From the NCBI RefSeq assembly GCF_030317035.1, contig NZ_JASZYK010000017.1, positions 1 through 64,000 of the forward strand: 64,000 nucleotides of DNA, read 5' to 3'. Below the pieces are notes generated by a model. The model saw nothing but the letters and a program-made list of their open reading frames with translations. It had not been told where the DNA came from and did not search any database. Numbering within the stretch: the first letter of the stretch is position 1; every line of letters begins with the position of its first letter. Shown one piece after another: positions 17,619-28,463 of the stretch. Both the position numbers and the translations under genes were made by a program. This stretch comes from Variovorax sp. J22G73. GTDB lineage: Bacteria > Pseudomonadota > Gammaproteobacteria > Burkholderiales > Burkholderiaceae_C.

Positions 17619-18578
17619 TCAGGCCGTATGGGCTTCGCTGGACATCGCGGCCGCCATGTCGCCTCGCTTGATTGCATCCAGCTGCGTGCTCAACCGATCG
17701 TTGCGCGCGATGGCTCTGACGATGCGCTCGCAAAGTTCCTTCCAGCCCTTCCAGTAAGTGTTTTTCGCGTACATCGACTGGTCCCATGCGTCCTCCCACC
17801 AAGGCGTCTTCTCGCAGTCGCGCAGGAGGGTCAGTGCGTTGACCTGACCCGACGTCATCTGTTTGTACGTGTTGGGCTGCGCGAGGTAGCTGAACACCAT
17901 GAAATGGCGGCTTCCGCGGGTATAGCGCTTGTAGAGAAGCGCTAGCGTTACCCACAGGTGGGTCAGCATGGATTCGCCGCCGTTGCCGATTTCTTCGCTG
18001 ACGTGGATGCCGGTGGCAAAGACCTTGAACTGGTGCCGCGTGCTTTCCTTGATGACCAGCAGCGAGCCTGTTTTGGAGGCTTCGCGCACCAGGTGGATGG
18101 CGTCGATGGGTTCACCGTCTTCCCATTCGCTCAACCAGGTCGCGGCTTCGACGGCGTCTTCGGGTAGCCGGTGATTTTCGATGGGAAACATGGTGTTGTT
18201 CCCGTGCTTGATCCATCCCGGCGACACGGCGAAGAGCTTGGCCAGCGCGTCCAGCTGCGCAAATGTTGGCTCGGCTCGGCCGAGGAACCACTTTTCGACT
18301 TCGCCTGCACGTTCCTCGCCCATCTTCTCTGCGATCTCGGAGGGTCTGAGGGTCTTGCCGGTGTTTTCGTCGTTCAGTTGCTCGAGGAGGCGCATGAGCC
18401 GGGTTCCGACTTCGGCGGATCGCTTGCTCTGCTCGGCCTCGATCGCGATCGGTTCGACCCAGGCGCTCAACGCTTGGCGGGCCTCTGCTTCAACAGACCT
18501 ATCGTGTCGCACGGCGGAGGCCTCCAAGTTGTCTAGGACGCTTTTGGGGATCCCTCGGATTACCATTCTTCCAAGCAT
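17619..18578 (-). CDS. FitA-like ribbon-helix-helix / HTH fusion protein
   Basis: 319 residues from the ATG at 18578; TTG 18599 and ATG 18566 are alternatives. Residues 1-45 form an Arc/FitA-type ribbon-helix-helix DNA-binding unit (VIRGIPKSVLDNLEASAVRH, then RSVEAEARQALSAW). Residues of about 60-140 look like a helix-turn-helix (LRPSEIAEKMG, AQLDALAKLFAVSPGWIKHG). The C-terminal 180 residues have no recognised domain, though they contain aromatic-rich helices. FitA antitoxins are about 80 residues and pair with VapC/FitB toxins. No PIN-domain toxin is present next to this gene, so it is probably a stand-alone regulator or part of a mobile-element maintenance system. The 5' region is AT-rich. 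Confidence 0.7.
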   Translation of the reverse strand: MLGRMVIRGIPKSVLDNLEASAVRHDRSVEAEARQALSAWVEPIAIEAEQSKRSAEVGTRLMRLLEQLNDENTGKTLRPSEIAEKMGEERAGEVEKWFLGRAEPTFAQLDALAKLFAVSPGWIKHGNNTMFPIENHRLPEDAVEAATWLSEWEDGEPIDAIHLVREASKTGSLLVIKESTRHQFKVFATGIHVSEEIGNGGESMLTHLWVTLALLYKRYTRGSRHFMVFSYLAQPNTYKQMTSGQVNALTLLRDCEKTPWWEDAWDQSMYAKNTYWKGWKELCERIVRAIARNDRLSTQLDAIKRGDMAAAMSSEAHTA

Positions 18579-18699
18579 GATTGTTCGATGTGGTTGCAAT
18601 GTGATCAGTCTAGTTCATTTTGATAGCGTTTTGTCTATTTTCGGTTGGTCGAATTTCGCGGGCGAGAAATTTAGGGGCGTCGCCGGCAAACTGGCCGCG

Positions 18700-18981
18700 A
18701 TGTGGTGCTGCGCGTCTCCCATTCGGCTTCCATCGATGGCACGCTGGCCGCAGCACTGTCCAGCGTCAAGGGCGTGGGGCGCGGCAACGGTCTCCACGCG
18801 GTTGCTGGAAGAAACGCTCACGCAATTGCACTCGTTGCTGTGCTATTGCCATGACCACGGTCACCCGGCGCAGGAAGACGCGGGCCCCGAGCATCGCAAC
18901 AACGTTTTCTGGCTGGCGTCCGAGCTGGCGCGCAAAGCGGCGGAGCTGTTCCAGCAGTGCGCGCTGCGCGCAGGCACTTAA
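18700..18981 (+). CDS. Small hypothetical protein, possibly N-terminally truncated
   Basis: A frame of 93 residues whose second half looks protein-like and helical (LLEETLTQLHSLLCYC, then NNVFWLASELARKAAELFQQ), while the first 30 residues look like unrelated GC-rich translation. ATG 18700 or ATG 18736 could start it. A hairpin with a T-rich tail follows 13 bp after the stop, which supports a real 3' gene end. It lies at the right edge of the accessory patch, so its original 5' end may have been lost. No family was recognised. Confidence 0.4.
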   Translation: MWCCASPIRLPSMARWPQHCPASRAWGAATVSTRLLEETLTQLHSLLCYCHDHGHPAQEDAGPEHRNNVFWLASELARKAAELFQQCALRAGT

Positions 18982-18994
18982 GTAGCCAACGCGC

Positions 18995-19034
18995 AGGGCG
19001 CCCTTTCGATGGGCGCCCTCTTGCTGTCTTTTTT
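18995..19034 (+). terminator. Rho-independent-type terminator
   Basis: The hairpin AGGGCGCCC / GGGCGCCCT (18995-19003 with 19011-19019, 7-nt loop) is followed about 10 nt later by TTTTTT. It lies behind the plus-strand gene ending at 18981 and before the convergent AraC gene. The gap between stem and T run makes it less than ideal. Confidence 0.55.
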
Positions 19035-19084
19035 GCTGTCCTTTTTTGCTGGGCCCTTTTCCTGGCCGCAGCCCGCTTTCCAGC

Positions 19085-19942
19085 TCAGCCCATGTCCAGG
19101 TCGCACCGCCCCAGGTAGTGCTTGGGCGTCTTGCCCATCACGCGACGGAACATCGCGGTGAAAGCGCTCGGGCTCTCGTACCCCAGGTCCATCGCCACCG
19201 TGGTCACCGGCGTGTCCATGGCCAGCCTGCGCAAGGCCTCCATCAACCGCACCTGCTGGCGCCACATGGTGAAGGTGATGCCCGTCTCGTCGCGGAACAG
19301 CCGCGTGAGCGTGCGCCGCCCCAGCGCGCCGAAGCGCGCCCAGTACTCCAGGTCGCCCTCGCTGCCCGGGTCGTCCAGCAGCGCGCGGCAAATGCGCAGC
19401 AGCCGCGCGTCTTGCGGCATGGGCACGTGCAGCGGCACCTTGGGCGCCGCGCAAATCTCGTCGAGTATGAGCCGCATCACCCGGCCGTCTCGCCCCGCTT
19501 CGTCGTACAGCAAGGGAATGCCGATGGCGTCGATGACCAGCTGGCGCATCAGCGGCGACACCTCGATCACGCAGCACTCCGTGGGCAGGTTGGGCGAGGC
19601 GTCGGGCTGTATGTAGAGCGAGCGGTTCGACACCGCCTGCCCGCGCGCATGCATTTCATGCACCACGCCGCCCGGCACCCACACCGCTCGGTTGGGCGGC
19701 ACCAGCCAGGCGCCCGTGGGCGTGTGCAGCGTGAAGGTGCCCTTCACCGCATACGCAAGCTGCGCGCGCGGGTGCGAATGCGAGGGCACGATGAGAGACG
19801 GTTCGGGGTCATGCTCGACCACGATCATCGATACCGGCCTCGGAATGGACTGGTAGGCGTGGAAAGTGTTGCTTCGAATCATGCGGTTCCTGGCCTGCTG
19901 GAGGAGCCACGGTTGGTGGCTGCGACCCATCGGCTTGGCCAT
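19085..19942 (-). CDS. AraC-family transcriptional regulator
   Basis: 285 residues from ATG 19942. An internal ATG at 19882 with AGGAA upstream is an alternative, giving 265 residues. An N-terminal cupin-like sensing domain (SHSHPRAQLAYAVKGTFTLH) is followed by a C-terminal double helix-turn-helix at about residues 190-280 (LGRRTLTRLFRDETG, AMDLGYESPSAFTAMFRRVM, then GKTPKHY). The gene is divergent from cassette 1 (solute-binding protein start 20153) with 210 bp between starts, so it is the best candidate regulator of that cassette. The inducer is unknown. Confidence 0.92.
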   Translation of the reverse strand: MAKPMGRSHQPWLLQQARNRMIRSNTFHAYQSIPRPVSMIVVEHDPEPSLIVPSHSHPRAQLAYAVKGTFTLHTPTGAWLVPPNRAVWVPGGVVHEMHARGQAVSNRSLYIQPDASPNLPTECCVIEVSPLMRQLVIDAIGIPLLYDEAGRDGRVMRLILDEICAAPKVPLHVPMPQDARLLRICRALLDDPGSEGDLEYWARFGALGRRTLTRLFRDETGITFTMWRQQVRLMEALRRLAMDTPVTTVAMDLGYESPSAFTAMFRRVMGKTPKHYLGRCDLDMG

Positions 19943-20152
19943 CGCGCTTCCCCCGTATGCAGGGGAAGGTAGTCATGCAAGACATGTGCCACTGATCGGC
20001 ACCGCCAAGGTGCCCGTGCGGATGGCCCGCGCGGAACAGAACTCGGCTCGATCCCTGCAAACACGCGGGGGCCCCTTCCCTAAACTGAAATTCGCAATTC
20101 GGGGCGCCCCGTGCGGCTCGCCAGTGACTCCAACTCTCCTCTGAGGACCTTC

Positions 20153-21742
20153 ATGCAGAAACGCGACTTCAACAAGTTCCTGATGGCCGCCGGCGCCATG
20201 GGCCTGCTCGACCTCAACCTGGGCATCACGCTCGCGCACGGCCAGACCCGCGGCGGCACGCTCAACTCCATCGTGCAGCCGGAGCCGCCCATCCTGAACC
20301 TGGCCATCAGCCAGCTCACGCCCACGCAGATGGTGGCGGGCAAGATCTTCCTAAGCCTGCTGACCTACGACACGAACCTGAAGCCGCTGCCCAGCCTGGC
20401 CAAGAGCTGGACGATCTCTCCCGACGGCAAGACCTACACCTTCAACCTCGAGCGCAACGTGAAGTGGCACGACGGCAAGCCGCTCACGGCCGACGACGTG
20501 CTCTACACGGTGAAAGAATTCCTGCCCGTCACGCACCCGCGCGCCAAGGCGCTGTTCGGTCGCTGCGAGTCGATCACCGCGCCCGACCCGTACACGGTGG
20601 TCTTCAAGCTGCAGCAGCCGTTCGCGCCCTTCATCGGCGCCTTCGACATCTCCAACCTGCCGGTGATGCCCAAGCATGTGTATGCGGGCACCGACGTCAC
20701 GAAGAACCCGGCCAACCTGGCGCCCATCGGCTCGGGCCCGTTCAAGCTCAAGGAATGGGTGCGCGGCTCGCACATTCACCTGGTGCGCAACGACGAGTAC
20801 TTCAAGCCCGGCCTGCCGTACCTGGACGCGATCATCTACCGCGTGGTGCCCGACGGCGCCTCGCGCGCGCTCGCACTGGAAAACGGCACGGTGCAACTCA
20901 CGCAGTGGACCGACCTGGAGCTGTTCGACGCGCAGCGCCTGGGCAAGAAGTCGAACCTGGCGGTGACCACCAAGGGCTATGAATACTTCGCGCCCATCAT
21001 GTGGCTGGAGATCAACAACCGCACCGCGCCGCTGAACGACAAGCGCTTTCGCCAGGCGGTGATGCACGCCATCGACCGCAACTTCATCAAGGACAAGATC
21101 CTGTACGGCTTCGGCAAGGTCGCCACCGGCCCCGTCAACTCCAAGACCAAGTACTACGAGCCCAACGTGCGCAAGTACGACTTCTCCATCGAGAAGGCCA
21201 AGGCCCTGCTCGACGAGATGGGCCTGAAGCCCGACGACAAGGGCATTCGCGCCCGCGTGAAGCTGCCGGTGTCGCCCTACGGCGAGATGGTGCAGCGCTC
21301 TTGCGAGTACATCCGCCAGTGCCTGGCCAAGGTGGGCATCGCGGTGACGCTGGAGTCGACCGACCCGGGCAGCTACACGCAGCGCATCAGCAACTGGGAC
21401 TACGACATGAACCTGTCGTGGCTCTACCAGTTCGGGGACCCGGCGCTGGGCGTCACGCGCAACTACGTCAGCTCGAACATCCGCAAGATTTTGTTCACCA
21501 ACACGGTGGGCTATTCGAACCCCGAGGTCGACCGCATCGCGGAGGCGGCGGCGGTGGAAATCGACGAGGCCAAGCGCGGCGCGCTGTACAGCCAGATGCA
21601 GAAGCTCATCGTCGAAGACGTGCCCATCGCCTGGCTGGTGGAAATGGAATTCCCGACCATCTACGACAAGCGCATCCAGAACCTGGTGACCACGGCCATC
21701 GGCATCCACGAGAGCTTCGACACCGTGTCGTTCAAGGCCTGA
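20153..21742 (+). CDS. Cassette 1 peptide-type ABC solute-binding protein (DppA/OppA class)
   Basis: 529 residues from the ATG at 20153, preceded by GAGG. The N-terminus has a KRDF followed by a hydrophobic stretch, so export is by Sec or a Tat-like signal. The SBP family 5 pattern is clear: KTYTFNLERNVKWHDGKPLT near residues 95-118, then VVFKLQQPFAPF and a late DYDMNLSWLYQFGDP. These proteins capture peptides, opines, glutathione or other amide compounds in the periplasm for DppBCDF-type import. It is the first gene of a nine-gene plus-strand run, 7 bp before permease B, and divergent from an AraC regulator. Ligand unknown. Confidence 0.93.
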   Translation: MQKRDFNKFLMAAGAMGLLDLNLGITLAHGQTRGGTLNSIVQPEPPILNLAISQLTPTQMVAGKIFLSLLTYDTNLKPLPSLAKSWTISPDGKTYTFNLERNVKWHDGKPLTADDVLYTVKEFLPVTHPRAKALFGRCESITAPDPYTVVFKLQQPFAPFIGAFDISNLPVMPKHVYAGTDVTKNPANLAPIGSGPFKLKEWVRGSHIHLVRNDEYFKPGLPYLDAIIYRVVPDGASRALALENGTVQLTQWTDLELFDAQRLGKKSNLAVTTKGYEYFAPIMWLEINNRTAPLNDKRFRQAVMHAIDRNFIKDKILYGFGKVATGPVNSKTKYYEPNVRKYDFSIEKAKALLDEMGLKPDDKGIRARVKLPVSPYGEMVQRSCEYIRQCLAKVGIAVTLESTDPGSYTQRISNWDYDMNLSWLYQFGDPALGVTRNYVSSNIRKILFTNTVGYSNPEVDRIAEAAAVEIDEAKRGALYSQMQKLIVEDVPIAWLVEMEFPTIYDKRIQNLVTTAIGIHESFDTVSFKA

Positions 21743-21749
21743 CGCGCAC

Positions 21750-22748
21750 ATGAAAGTCCAATGGCTGGGCGGGCTGGGCGTGCTGGGTTCGCTCGGCGCG
21801 CGGCTCGCAAAAATGGTGGCGGTGGTGCTGCTCATCGCCGTCTTCAATTTCCTGCTGGTGCGCGCCGCGCCGGGCGACCCGGCGCTGGTGATCGCCGGGC
21901 AGTCGGGCGCCACCGACGAGGCCTTCCTGGCGCGCGTTCGCAAGGACTACGGGCTCGACAAGCCCGTCGCCACGCAGCTCGCGACCTACCTGGGCAAGGT
22001 GGTCACGCTCGACCTGGGCTACTCGTACCGCCAGCAGCGCACGGTGGCCAGCGCCATTCTGGAGCGGCTGCCCGCCACGCTGCTGCTCACGCTGTCGGCC
22101 TTCGCCATCTCTCTCGTGGGCGGCGTGGTGCTGGGCGCGCTGGCCGGCGTGCGCGCGGGGCGCCCTTCGGACACGCTCATCAGCCTGCTGGCGCTGGTGA
22201 TCTACGCCACGCCGGTGTTCTGGCTGGGGCTGATGCTGGTGCTGCTGTTCTCGGTGCAGCTGGGCTGGCTGCCGGCCTTCGGCTACGAGACCATCGGCGT
22301 CACCATGAGCGGCTGGGCCGCGGTGACCGACAAGCTGGTGCACCTGGTGCTGCCGGCCTTCACGCTGGGCATGCTGTACCTGGCGATCTACGCGCGGCTG
22401 ATGCGCTCGTCGATCATCGAGGTGAGCCACCAGGACTACGTGAAGACGGCGCGCGCCAAGGGCGCCTCCGACAGCCGCATCCTGTGGCGCCACATGCTGC
22501 GCAACGCGCTGCTGCCGGTGGTGACCATGGCGGGCGTGCAGGCCGGCACGCTCATCGGCGGCTCGGTGGTCATCGAGACGGTGTTCGCCTGGCCCGGCCT
22601 GGGCCGCCTCACGTACGACGCCGTGCTGCAGCGCGACTACCAGGTGATGCTGGGCATCTTCCTGGTGCTTTCCGTTCTCGTCATCGCCTTCAACTGGCTG
22701 ACCGATCTGCTGTACCGCGTGATCGACCCTCGAATCAAGGCCGCGTGA
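21750..22748 (+). CDS. Cassette 1 ABC permease, DppB type
   Basis: 332 residues with about six membrane helices. A first TM near residues 15-40 is followed by the extracytoplasmic loop typical of DppB/OppB (GDPALVIAGQSGATDE). The coupling-helix EAA-type motif is near residues 225-245 (YVKTARAKGASDSRILWRHM). It pairs with the next permease to form the inner-membrane channel. The gap to the next gene is 39 bp. Confidence 0.93.
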   Translation: MKVQWLGGLGVLGSLGARLAKMVAVVLLIAVFNFLLVRAAPGDPALVIAGQSGATDEAFLARVRKDYGLDKPVATQLATYLGKVVTLDLGYSYRQQRTVASAILERLPATLLLTLSAFAISLVGGVVLGALAGVRAGRPSDTLISLLALVIYATPVFWLGLMLVLLFSVQLGWLPAFGYETIGVTMSGWAAVTDKLVHLVLPAFTLGMLYLAIYARLMRSSIIEVSHQDYVKTARAKGASDSRILWRHMLRNALLPVVTMAGVQAGTLIGGSVVIETVFAWPGLGRLTYDAVLQRDYQVMLGIFLVLSVLVIAFNWLTDLLYRVIDPRIKAA

Positions 22749-22787
22749 GCGCCAGACAAGCGCTGCACACGCCTCTACAAGCCCCCA

Positions 22788-23618
22788 ATGAAAGCCACTC
22801 TGCGTTCTTTTCTTCGCCACCCGAGCGGCATGCTCGGCCTGGTGATACTGCTGGCCGTCGTCGTGCTGGCGCTGACCGCGCCGGTGTTCTTCCCCGGCGA
22901 CCCCTGGGACACCTCCGCCGCGCCCTTCACGCCGCCGGGCACCGACGGCCTGCTGCTGGGCAGTGACAGCCTGGGGCGCGACATTGCCTCGGGCATTGCG
23001 CACGGCACGCGCGTGTCGCTCATGATCGGGCTGGCCTCCACGCTGGTGGCGCTGGTCATCGGCGTGGTGGTGGGGGCCCTGTCGGGCTACCTGGGCGGGC
23101 GCATCGGCGAGGCGCTGATGCGCTTCACCGAGCTGTTCCAGACCATTCCGGCGTTCATGCTGTGCATCCTGCTGGTGGCCATCCTGGAGCCTTCGATCCG
23201 CACCATCGTGATCGCCATCGCGCTGGTGAGCTGGCCGCAGGTGGCGCGCCTCACGCGCGGCGAGTTCCTGAGCCTGAAGGAGCGCGAGTTCGTGCAGGCC
23301 GCGCGCTGCCAGGGCGAGTCGCCGCTGTCGCTCATCGTGCGCTACATCCTGCCGAACGCGCTGTCGCCCATCATCGTGGCGGGCTCGCTGAGCATCGCCA
23401 GCGCCATCCTCATCGAGAGCGCGCTGAGCTTCATGGGGCTGGGCGACCCCAACCTCATGAGCTGGGGTTTCATGATCGGCGCGGCGCGCACCATGCTGCG
23501 CCAGGCGTGGTGGATGAGCTTTTTCCCCGGCCTGGCCATCCTGCTGACGGTGCTGGCCATCAACCTCGTGGGCGAAGGCCTGAACGACGTGCTCAACCCA
23601 CGAATCTCGCGCAAGTGA
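22788..23618 (+). CDS. Cassette 1 ABC permease, DppC type
   Basis: 276 residues. A short N-terminal TM is followed by the DppC signature LLLGSDSLGRDIASGIAHG (about residues 53-71). The EAA loop (FVQAARCQGESPLSLIVRYI) lies near residues 169-188 and the C-terminus ends in DVLNPRISRK. It partners with the DppB-type protein upstream. Its stop overlaps a possible GTG start of the ATPase gene (GTGA), so co-translation is likely. Confidence 0.93.
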   Translation: MKATLRSFLRHPSGMLGLVILLAVVVLALTAPVFFPGDPWDTSAAPFTPPGTDGLLLGSDSLGRDIASGIAHGTRVSLMIGLASTLVALVIGVVVGALSGYLGGRIGEALMRFTELFQTIPAFMLCILLVAILEPSIRTIVIAIALVSWPQVARLTRGEFLSLKEREFVQAARCQGESPLSLIVRYILPNALSPIIVAGSLSIASAILIESALSFMGLGDPNLMSWGFMIGAARTMLRQAWWMSFFPGLAILLTVLAINLVGEGLNDVLNPRISRK

Positions 23619-23626
23619 CCACGCTC

Positions 23627-25263
<1,637 letters not shown>

Positions 25264-25267
<4 letters not shown>

Positions 25268-26484
25268 CGGCGCCTGTGGAACTGGGCTGGCGCATGGGTG
25301 CGCCCCGCCTGTCGGAAGACCCCGATGCCTGGTCGGCACCGCGGGTGCGCGAACGCTTCAGCGCCCTGCGCGAGAGCGAGCCCACCGCGCAGGTGTGGCG
25401 CGGCGACGGGCCCGCGAGCGAGCTGCCGTATGCGCTGCGCGACGACATCGACGCGGTGGTCTTCACGCCGCTGGGCGGCACCGCCTCCATGGCACAGATG
25501 GCACCGATGACCTGGCGCCAGTCGCTGGCCGCCAACCACACCGACGGCATCGTGGTGCTGCACAAGGGCCGCATCGTCTACGAGCACTACGACGGCCCGC
25601 TGCAGCCGCACACGCCGCATGTGTGCATGTCGGTCACCAAGTCGCTGGTGGGCACGCTGGCCGCCGCCGAGATGGTGGCCGGCCGCATCGACCCCGACGC
25701 GCTGGTGACCGCCTACGTGCCCGAGCTGGAGGCCAGCGCCTGGGGCAACGCCACCGTGCGCCAGGTGATGGACATGACCACCGCGCTCGAATACGACGAG
25801 GACTACACGCGCCCCGGCGCCGAGGTGTGGTCGTACCTGCGCGCGGCCGGCCAGCTGCCGCGCGAGCCCGGCGTGATCGACCCCGCGGGCATTCGTGCCT
25901 TCCTGTGCACGGTGCAGCGCAACGACTGGCACGGCGAGGCCTTCGCGTACAAGACCGTCAACACCGAGGTGCTGGCCTGGGTGCTGTGCAACGTGACCGG
26001 GCAAACGCTGCAGCAGCTGGTGCAGGAGCGCCTGTGGCGGCCCATGGGCGCGGAGCACGACGCGTACTTCGGCGTCGACGGCAAGCGCCTGGCCGGCGCG
26101 GGCGGCGCCTTCAACGGCACGCTGCGCGACATGGCGCGCTTCGGCGAGGTGATGCGCGGCAACGGCTTCTTCAACGGCCGCCAGATCGTGCCCGAGGCGG
26201 CCGTGGCCGACATTCGCCAGGGCGCAGCCCCCGCGCACTTCGCGCGTGCCGGCTACGCGCTGCTGAAGGGCTGGAGCTACCGCCACATGTGGTGGGTGAC
26301 GCACAACGCCCACGGCGCGTACTGCGCGCGCGGCATCCACGGCCAGGGCATCTACATCGACCCCGTGGCCAAGATGACCATCGCGCGCTTCGCCTCGCAC
26401 CCCCGGGCCGGCAACGCCGGGCTCGACCCCACCACCCTGCCGGCGTACCACGCGCTGGCGCAGCACCTTCTCGCCACCCCATGA
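25264..26484 (+). CDS. Cassette 1 serine hydrolase, beta-lactamase fold (NylB/EstB-like)
   Basis: 406 residues. The class-C-type SxxK nucleophile motif is present as SVTK within HVCMSVTKSLVGT (about residues 122-134), and a Tyr-containing second motif reads YKTVNTEVLAW (about residue 236). The family includes 6-aminohexanoate-dimer hydrolase (NylB), EstB esterases and D-aminopeptidases. The segment pattern is closest in my memory to the NylB-type branch, but no alignment was run. There is no signal peptide, so it acts in the cytoplasm on imported compound. It overlaps the ATPase stop by 4 bp and the dehydrogenase start by 4 bp. In cassette 2 this slot is replaced by an amidase. Confidence 0.85.
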
Positions 26485-27407
26485 CCACCGTTGCACTGCT
26501 GAGCCGTTCCGCCGACCTCGACTTCCTGCGCCCGCTGCTGCTGGCCGCCGACCCCACGCTGGACATCGCCACCTGGCCCGACCCGCGCTGCCTCGACGCC
26601 GAGGTGGCCGCCTGCTGGCAGTCGCCGCCGGACATCTACGCGCGCATGCCGAACCTGAAGCTGGTGCACAGCATTGCCGCGGGTGTGGACAACGTGGTGG
26701 CCGGGCAGGACCTGCGCGGCCTGCCGGTGTGCCGCGTGGTCGACCCGCTGCTGGCCGACGGCATGCTGCAGTTCGTGCTGTGGGGCGTGCTGCACTTTCA
26801 CCGCAAGCTCGACCAGGCGATGGCCAGCCAGCGCCAGCAGCAATGGAAGCGCCCGCTGCAGACGCCCGCGTCGTCCTGCCGCGTGGGGCTGATGGGCCTG
26901 GGCGAGCTGGGCGGGCACATTGCCTCGTACCTGCCCTCGCTGGGCTACGCGGTGAGCGGCTGGGCGCGCAGCGCGCGCGAGCTGCCGGGCGTGACGGTGT
27001 TCAGCGGCGAGGCGGGGCTGCAGCCCTTCCTGGCGCAGACCGACGTGCTGGTGTGCCTGTTGCCGCTCACGCCGGAGACGCGCGGCATCCTGAACGCGCG
27101 CACCTTCGCGGCGCTGCCCCGGGGCAGCACGCTCATTCACTGCGGGCGCGGCGAGCACCTGGTCGAGGCCGACCTGCTGGCCGCGCTGGACAGCGGCCAT
27201 CTGCGCGGCGCCGTGATCGACGTGTTCGAGCAGGAGCCGCTGCCGGCCGACAACCCGCTGTGGACCGCGCCGGGCGTGGTCGTCACGCCGCACATGGCGA
27301 CCATGGCCGCCTTCGACGTGGTCGCCTCGCAGATTGCGCGCAACGTGGCGCAGCTGCGCGCGGGCGCGCCGCTTTTCAACCAGGTGGACATGGCGCGCGG
27401 GTACTGA
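26481..27407 (+). CDS. Cassette 1 D-2-hydroxyacid dehydrogenase (GhrA-like)
   Basis: 308 residues. The NAD(P) fold has GLGELG near residue 140. The catalytic Arg-Glu-His set is visible as CGRGE (about 221), DVFEQEPL (about 249) and TPHMA (about 272). These enzymes interconvert 2-oxoacids and D-2-hydroxyacids, such as glyoxylate/glycolate or hydroxypyruvate/glycerate. The start overlaps the upstream hydrolase stop (ATGA). The copy in cassette 2 has exactly the same length and long identical blocks (VHSIAAGVDNVVAGQDLRGL), so they are recent paralogs. Confidence 0.9.
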   Translation: MTTVALLSRSADLDFLRPLLLAADPTLDIATWPDPRCLDAEVAACWQSPPDIYARMPNLKLVHSIAAGVDNVVAGQDLRGLPVCRVVDPLLADGMLQFVLWGVLHFHRKLDQAMASQRQQQWKRPLQTPASSCRVGLMGLGELGGHIASYLPSLGYAVSGWARSARELPGVTVFSGEAGLQPFLAQTDVLVCLLPLTPETRGILNARTFAALPRGSTLIHCGRGEHLVEADLLAALDSGHLRGAVIDVFEQEPLPADNPLWTAPGVVVTPHMATMAAFDVVASQIARNVAQLRAGAPLFNQVDMARGY

Positions 27408-27465
27408 GCGCCTGTTCGTCGTTTCTTTTTCCCTCCCTTTTCTGTAGCCCAACAAGCAACGCACC

Positions 27466-28452
27466 ATGACCCAACTCGACCCCGCATTCGCCGCTTCGAT
27501 GGAGGGCGCCGCGCCCGCGCCGCTCGACCCTCAGGTCCGCGACTTCGCGCAACGCATGGCCGCCGACGCCTCGAAGTACCCGCGCCGCGACACCGTCTCG
27601 ATGGCCGAAGGCCGCGACATTGCCGAGAAGGTGCGCGCGCCCTGGACCGAAGGCGGCCCGAAGATGGCGCGCACCGTGAACCGCATGATTCCGACGCGCC
27701 ACGGCGAGATCGAGATGCGCGTGCACTACCCCGCCGAGGTGAAGATGCCCGGCGTGTTCCTGTACATCCACGGCGGCGGCTTCGTGCTGTTCAGCATCGA
27801 CACCCATGACCGCCTGATGCGCGAGTACGCGCAGCGCGCGGGCATCGTGGTGGTGGGCATCAACTACACGCGTGCGCCCGAGGCGCGCTTTCCGCAGCCC
27901 ATCGAGGAGTGCGTGGACACGGTGACCTGGCTGCTGGCCAACGCGGCCGAGATCGGCTTCGACCCGGCGCAGTTCTTCATCGGCGGCGACTCGGCCGGCG
28001 GCAACCTGTCGCTGAACACCTGCCTGCACTTTCGCGACCACGGCGCGAGCCCCATCAAGGGCATGGTGCTGAACTACACCGGCTTCAGCACCAACCTGTA
28101 CCGCGACTCGGTGGTGCGCTACGGCGCGGGCGACTACGGCCTCTCGCTGCACATGATGGTCTGGTTCTACCGCAACTACCTGCGCCGCACGGAAGACTTC
28201 ACCGACCCGCGCATGAACCTGCTGGCCGCGCAGCTCGAAGGCATTCCGCCGGCGTTCATGGTCATCACCGAGTGCGACCCGCTGTACGACGACAACATCG
28301 ACATGGTGGAGAAGATGAAGGCCGCCGGCGTGCAGGTGGAGGCCAAGGTCTACAAGGGCACGGTGCACAGCTTTCTGGAGGCGGTGTCCATCGCCGACGT
28401 GGCCGGCGTGGCCTTCGACGACACCGCGGCCTGGCTGCACCGCCACGCCTGA
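27466..28452 (+). CDS. Cassette 1 alpha/beta hydrolase (HSL/carboxylesterase type)
   Basis: 328 residues. The oxyanion-hole motif HGGGF lies near residue 101 and the nucleophile elbow GDSAGG near residue 174. The acid Asp (ECDPLYDD) is near 269 and the His (VHSFLEA) near 302: a complete catalytic triad of the hormone-sensitive-lipase family. Cytoplasmic; likely an esterase or amidase on small substrates. It follows the dehydrogenase by 58 bp and precedes the FMN-binding protein by 11 bp. The homologue in cassette 2 shares the unusual N-terminal segment with LDPQV and RRDTVS/RRETVS. Confidence 0.9.
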   Translation: MTQLDPAFAASMEGAAPAPLDPQVRDFAQRMAADASKYPRRDTVSMAEGRDIAEKVRAPWTEGGPKMARTVNRMIPTRHGEIEMRVHYPAEVKMPGVFLYIHGGGFVLFSIDTHDRLMREYAQRAGIVVVGINYTRAPEARFPQPIEECVDTVTWLLANAAEIGFDPAQFFIGGDSAGGNLSLNTCLHFRDHGASPIKGMVLNYTGFSTNLYRDSVVRYGAGDYGLSLHMMVWFYRNYLRRTEDFTDPRMNLLAAQLEGIPPAFMVITECDPLYDDNIDMVEKMKAAGVQVEAKVYKGTVHSFLEAVSIADVAGVAFDDTAAWLHRHA

Positions 28453-28463
28453 GGACCGCGCCG

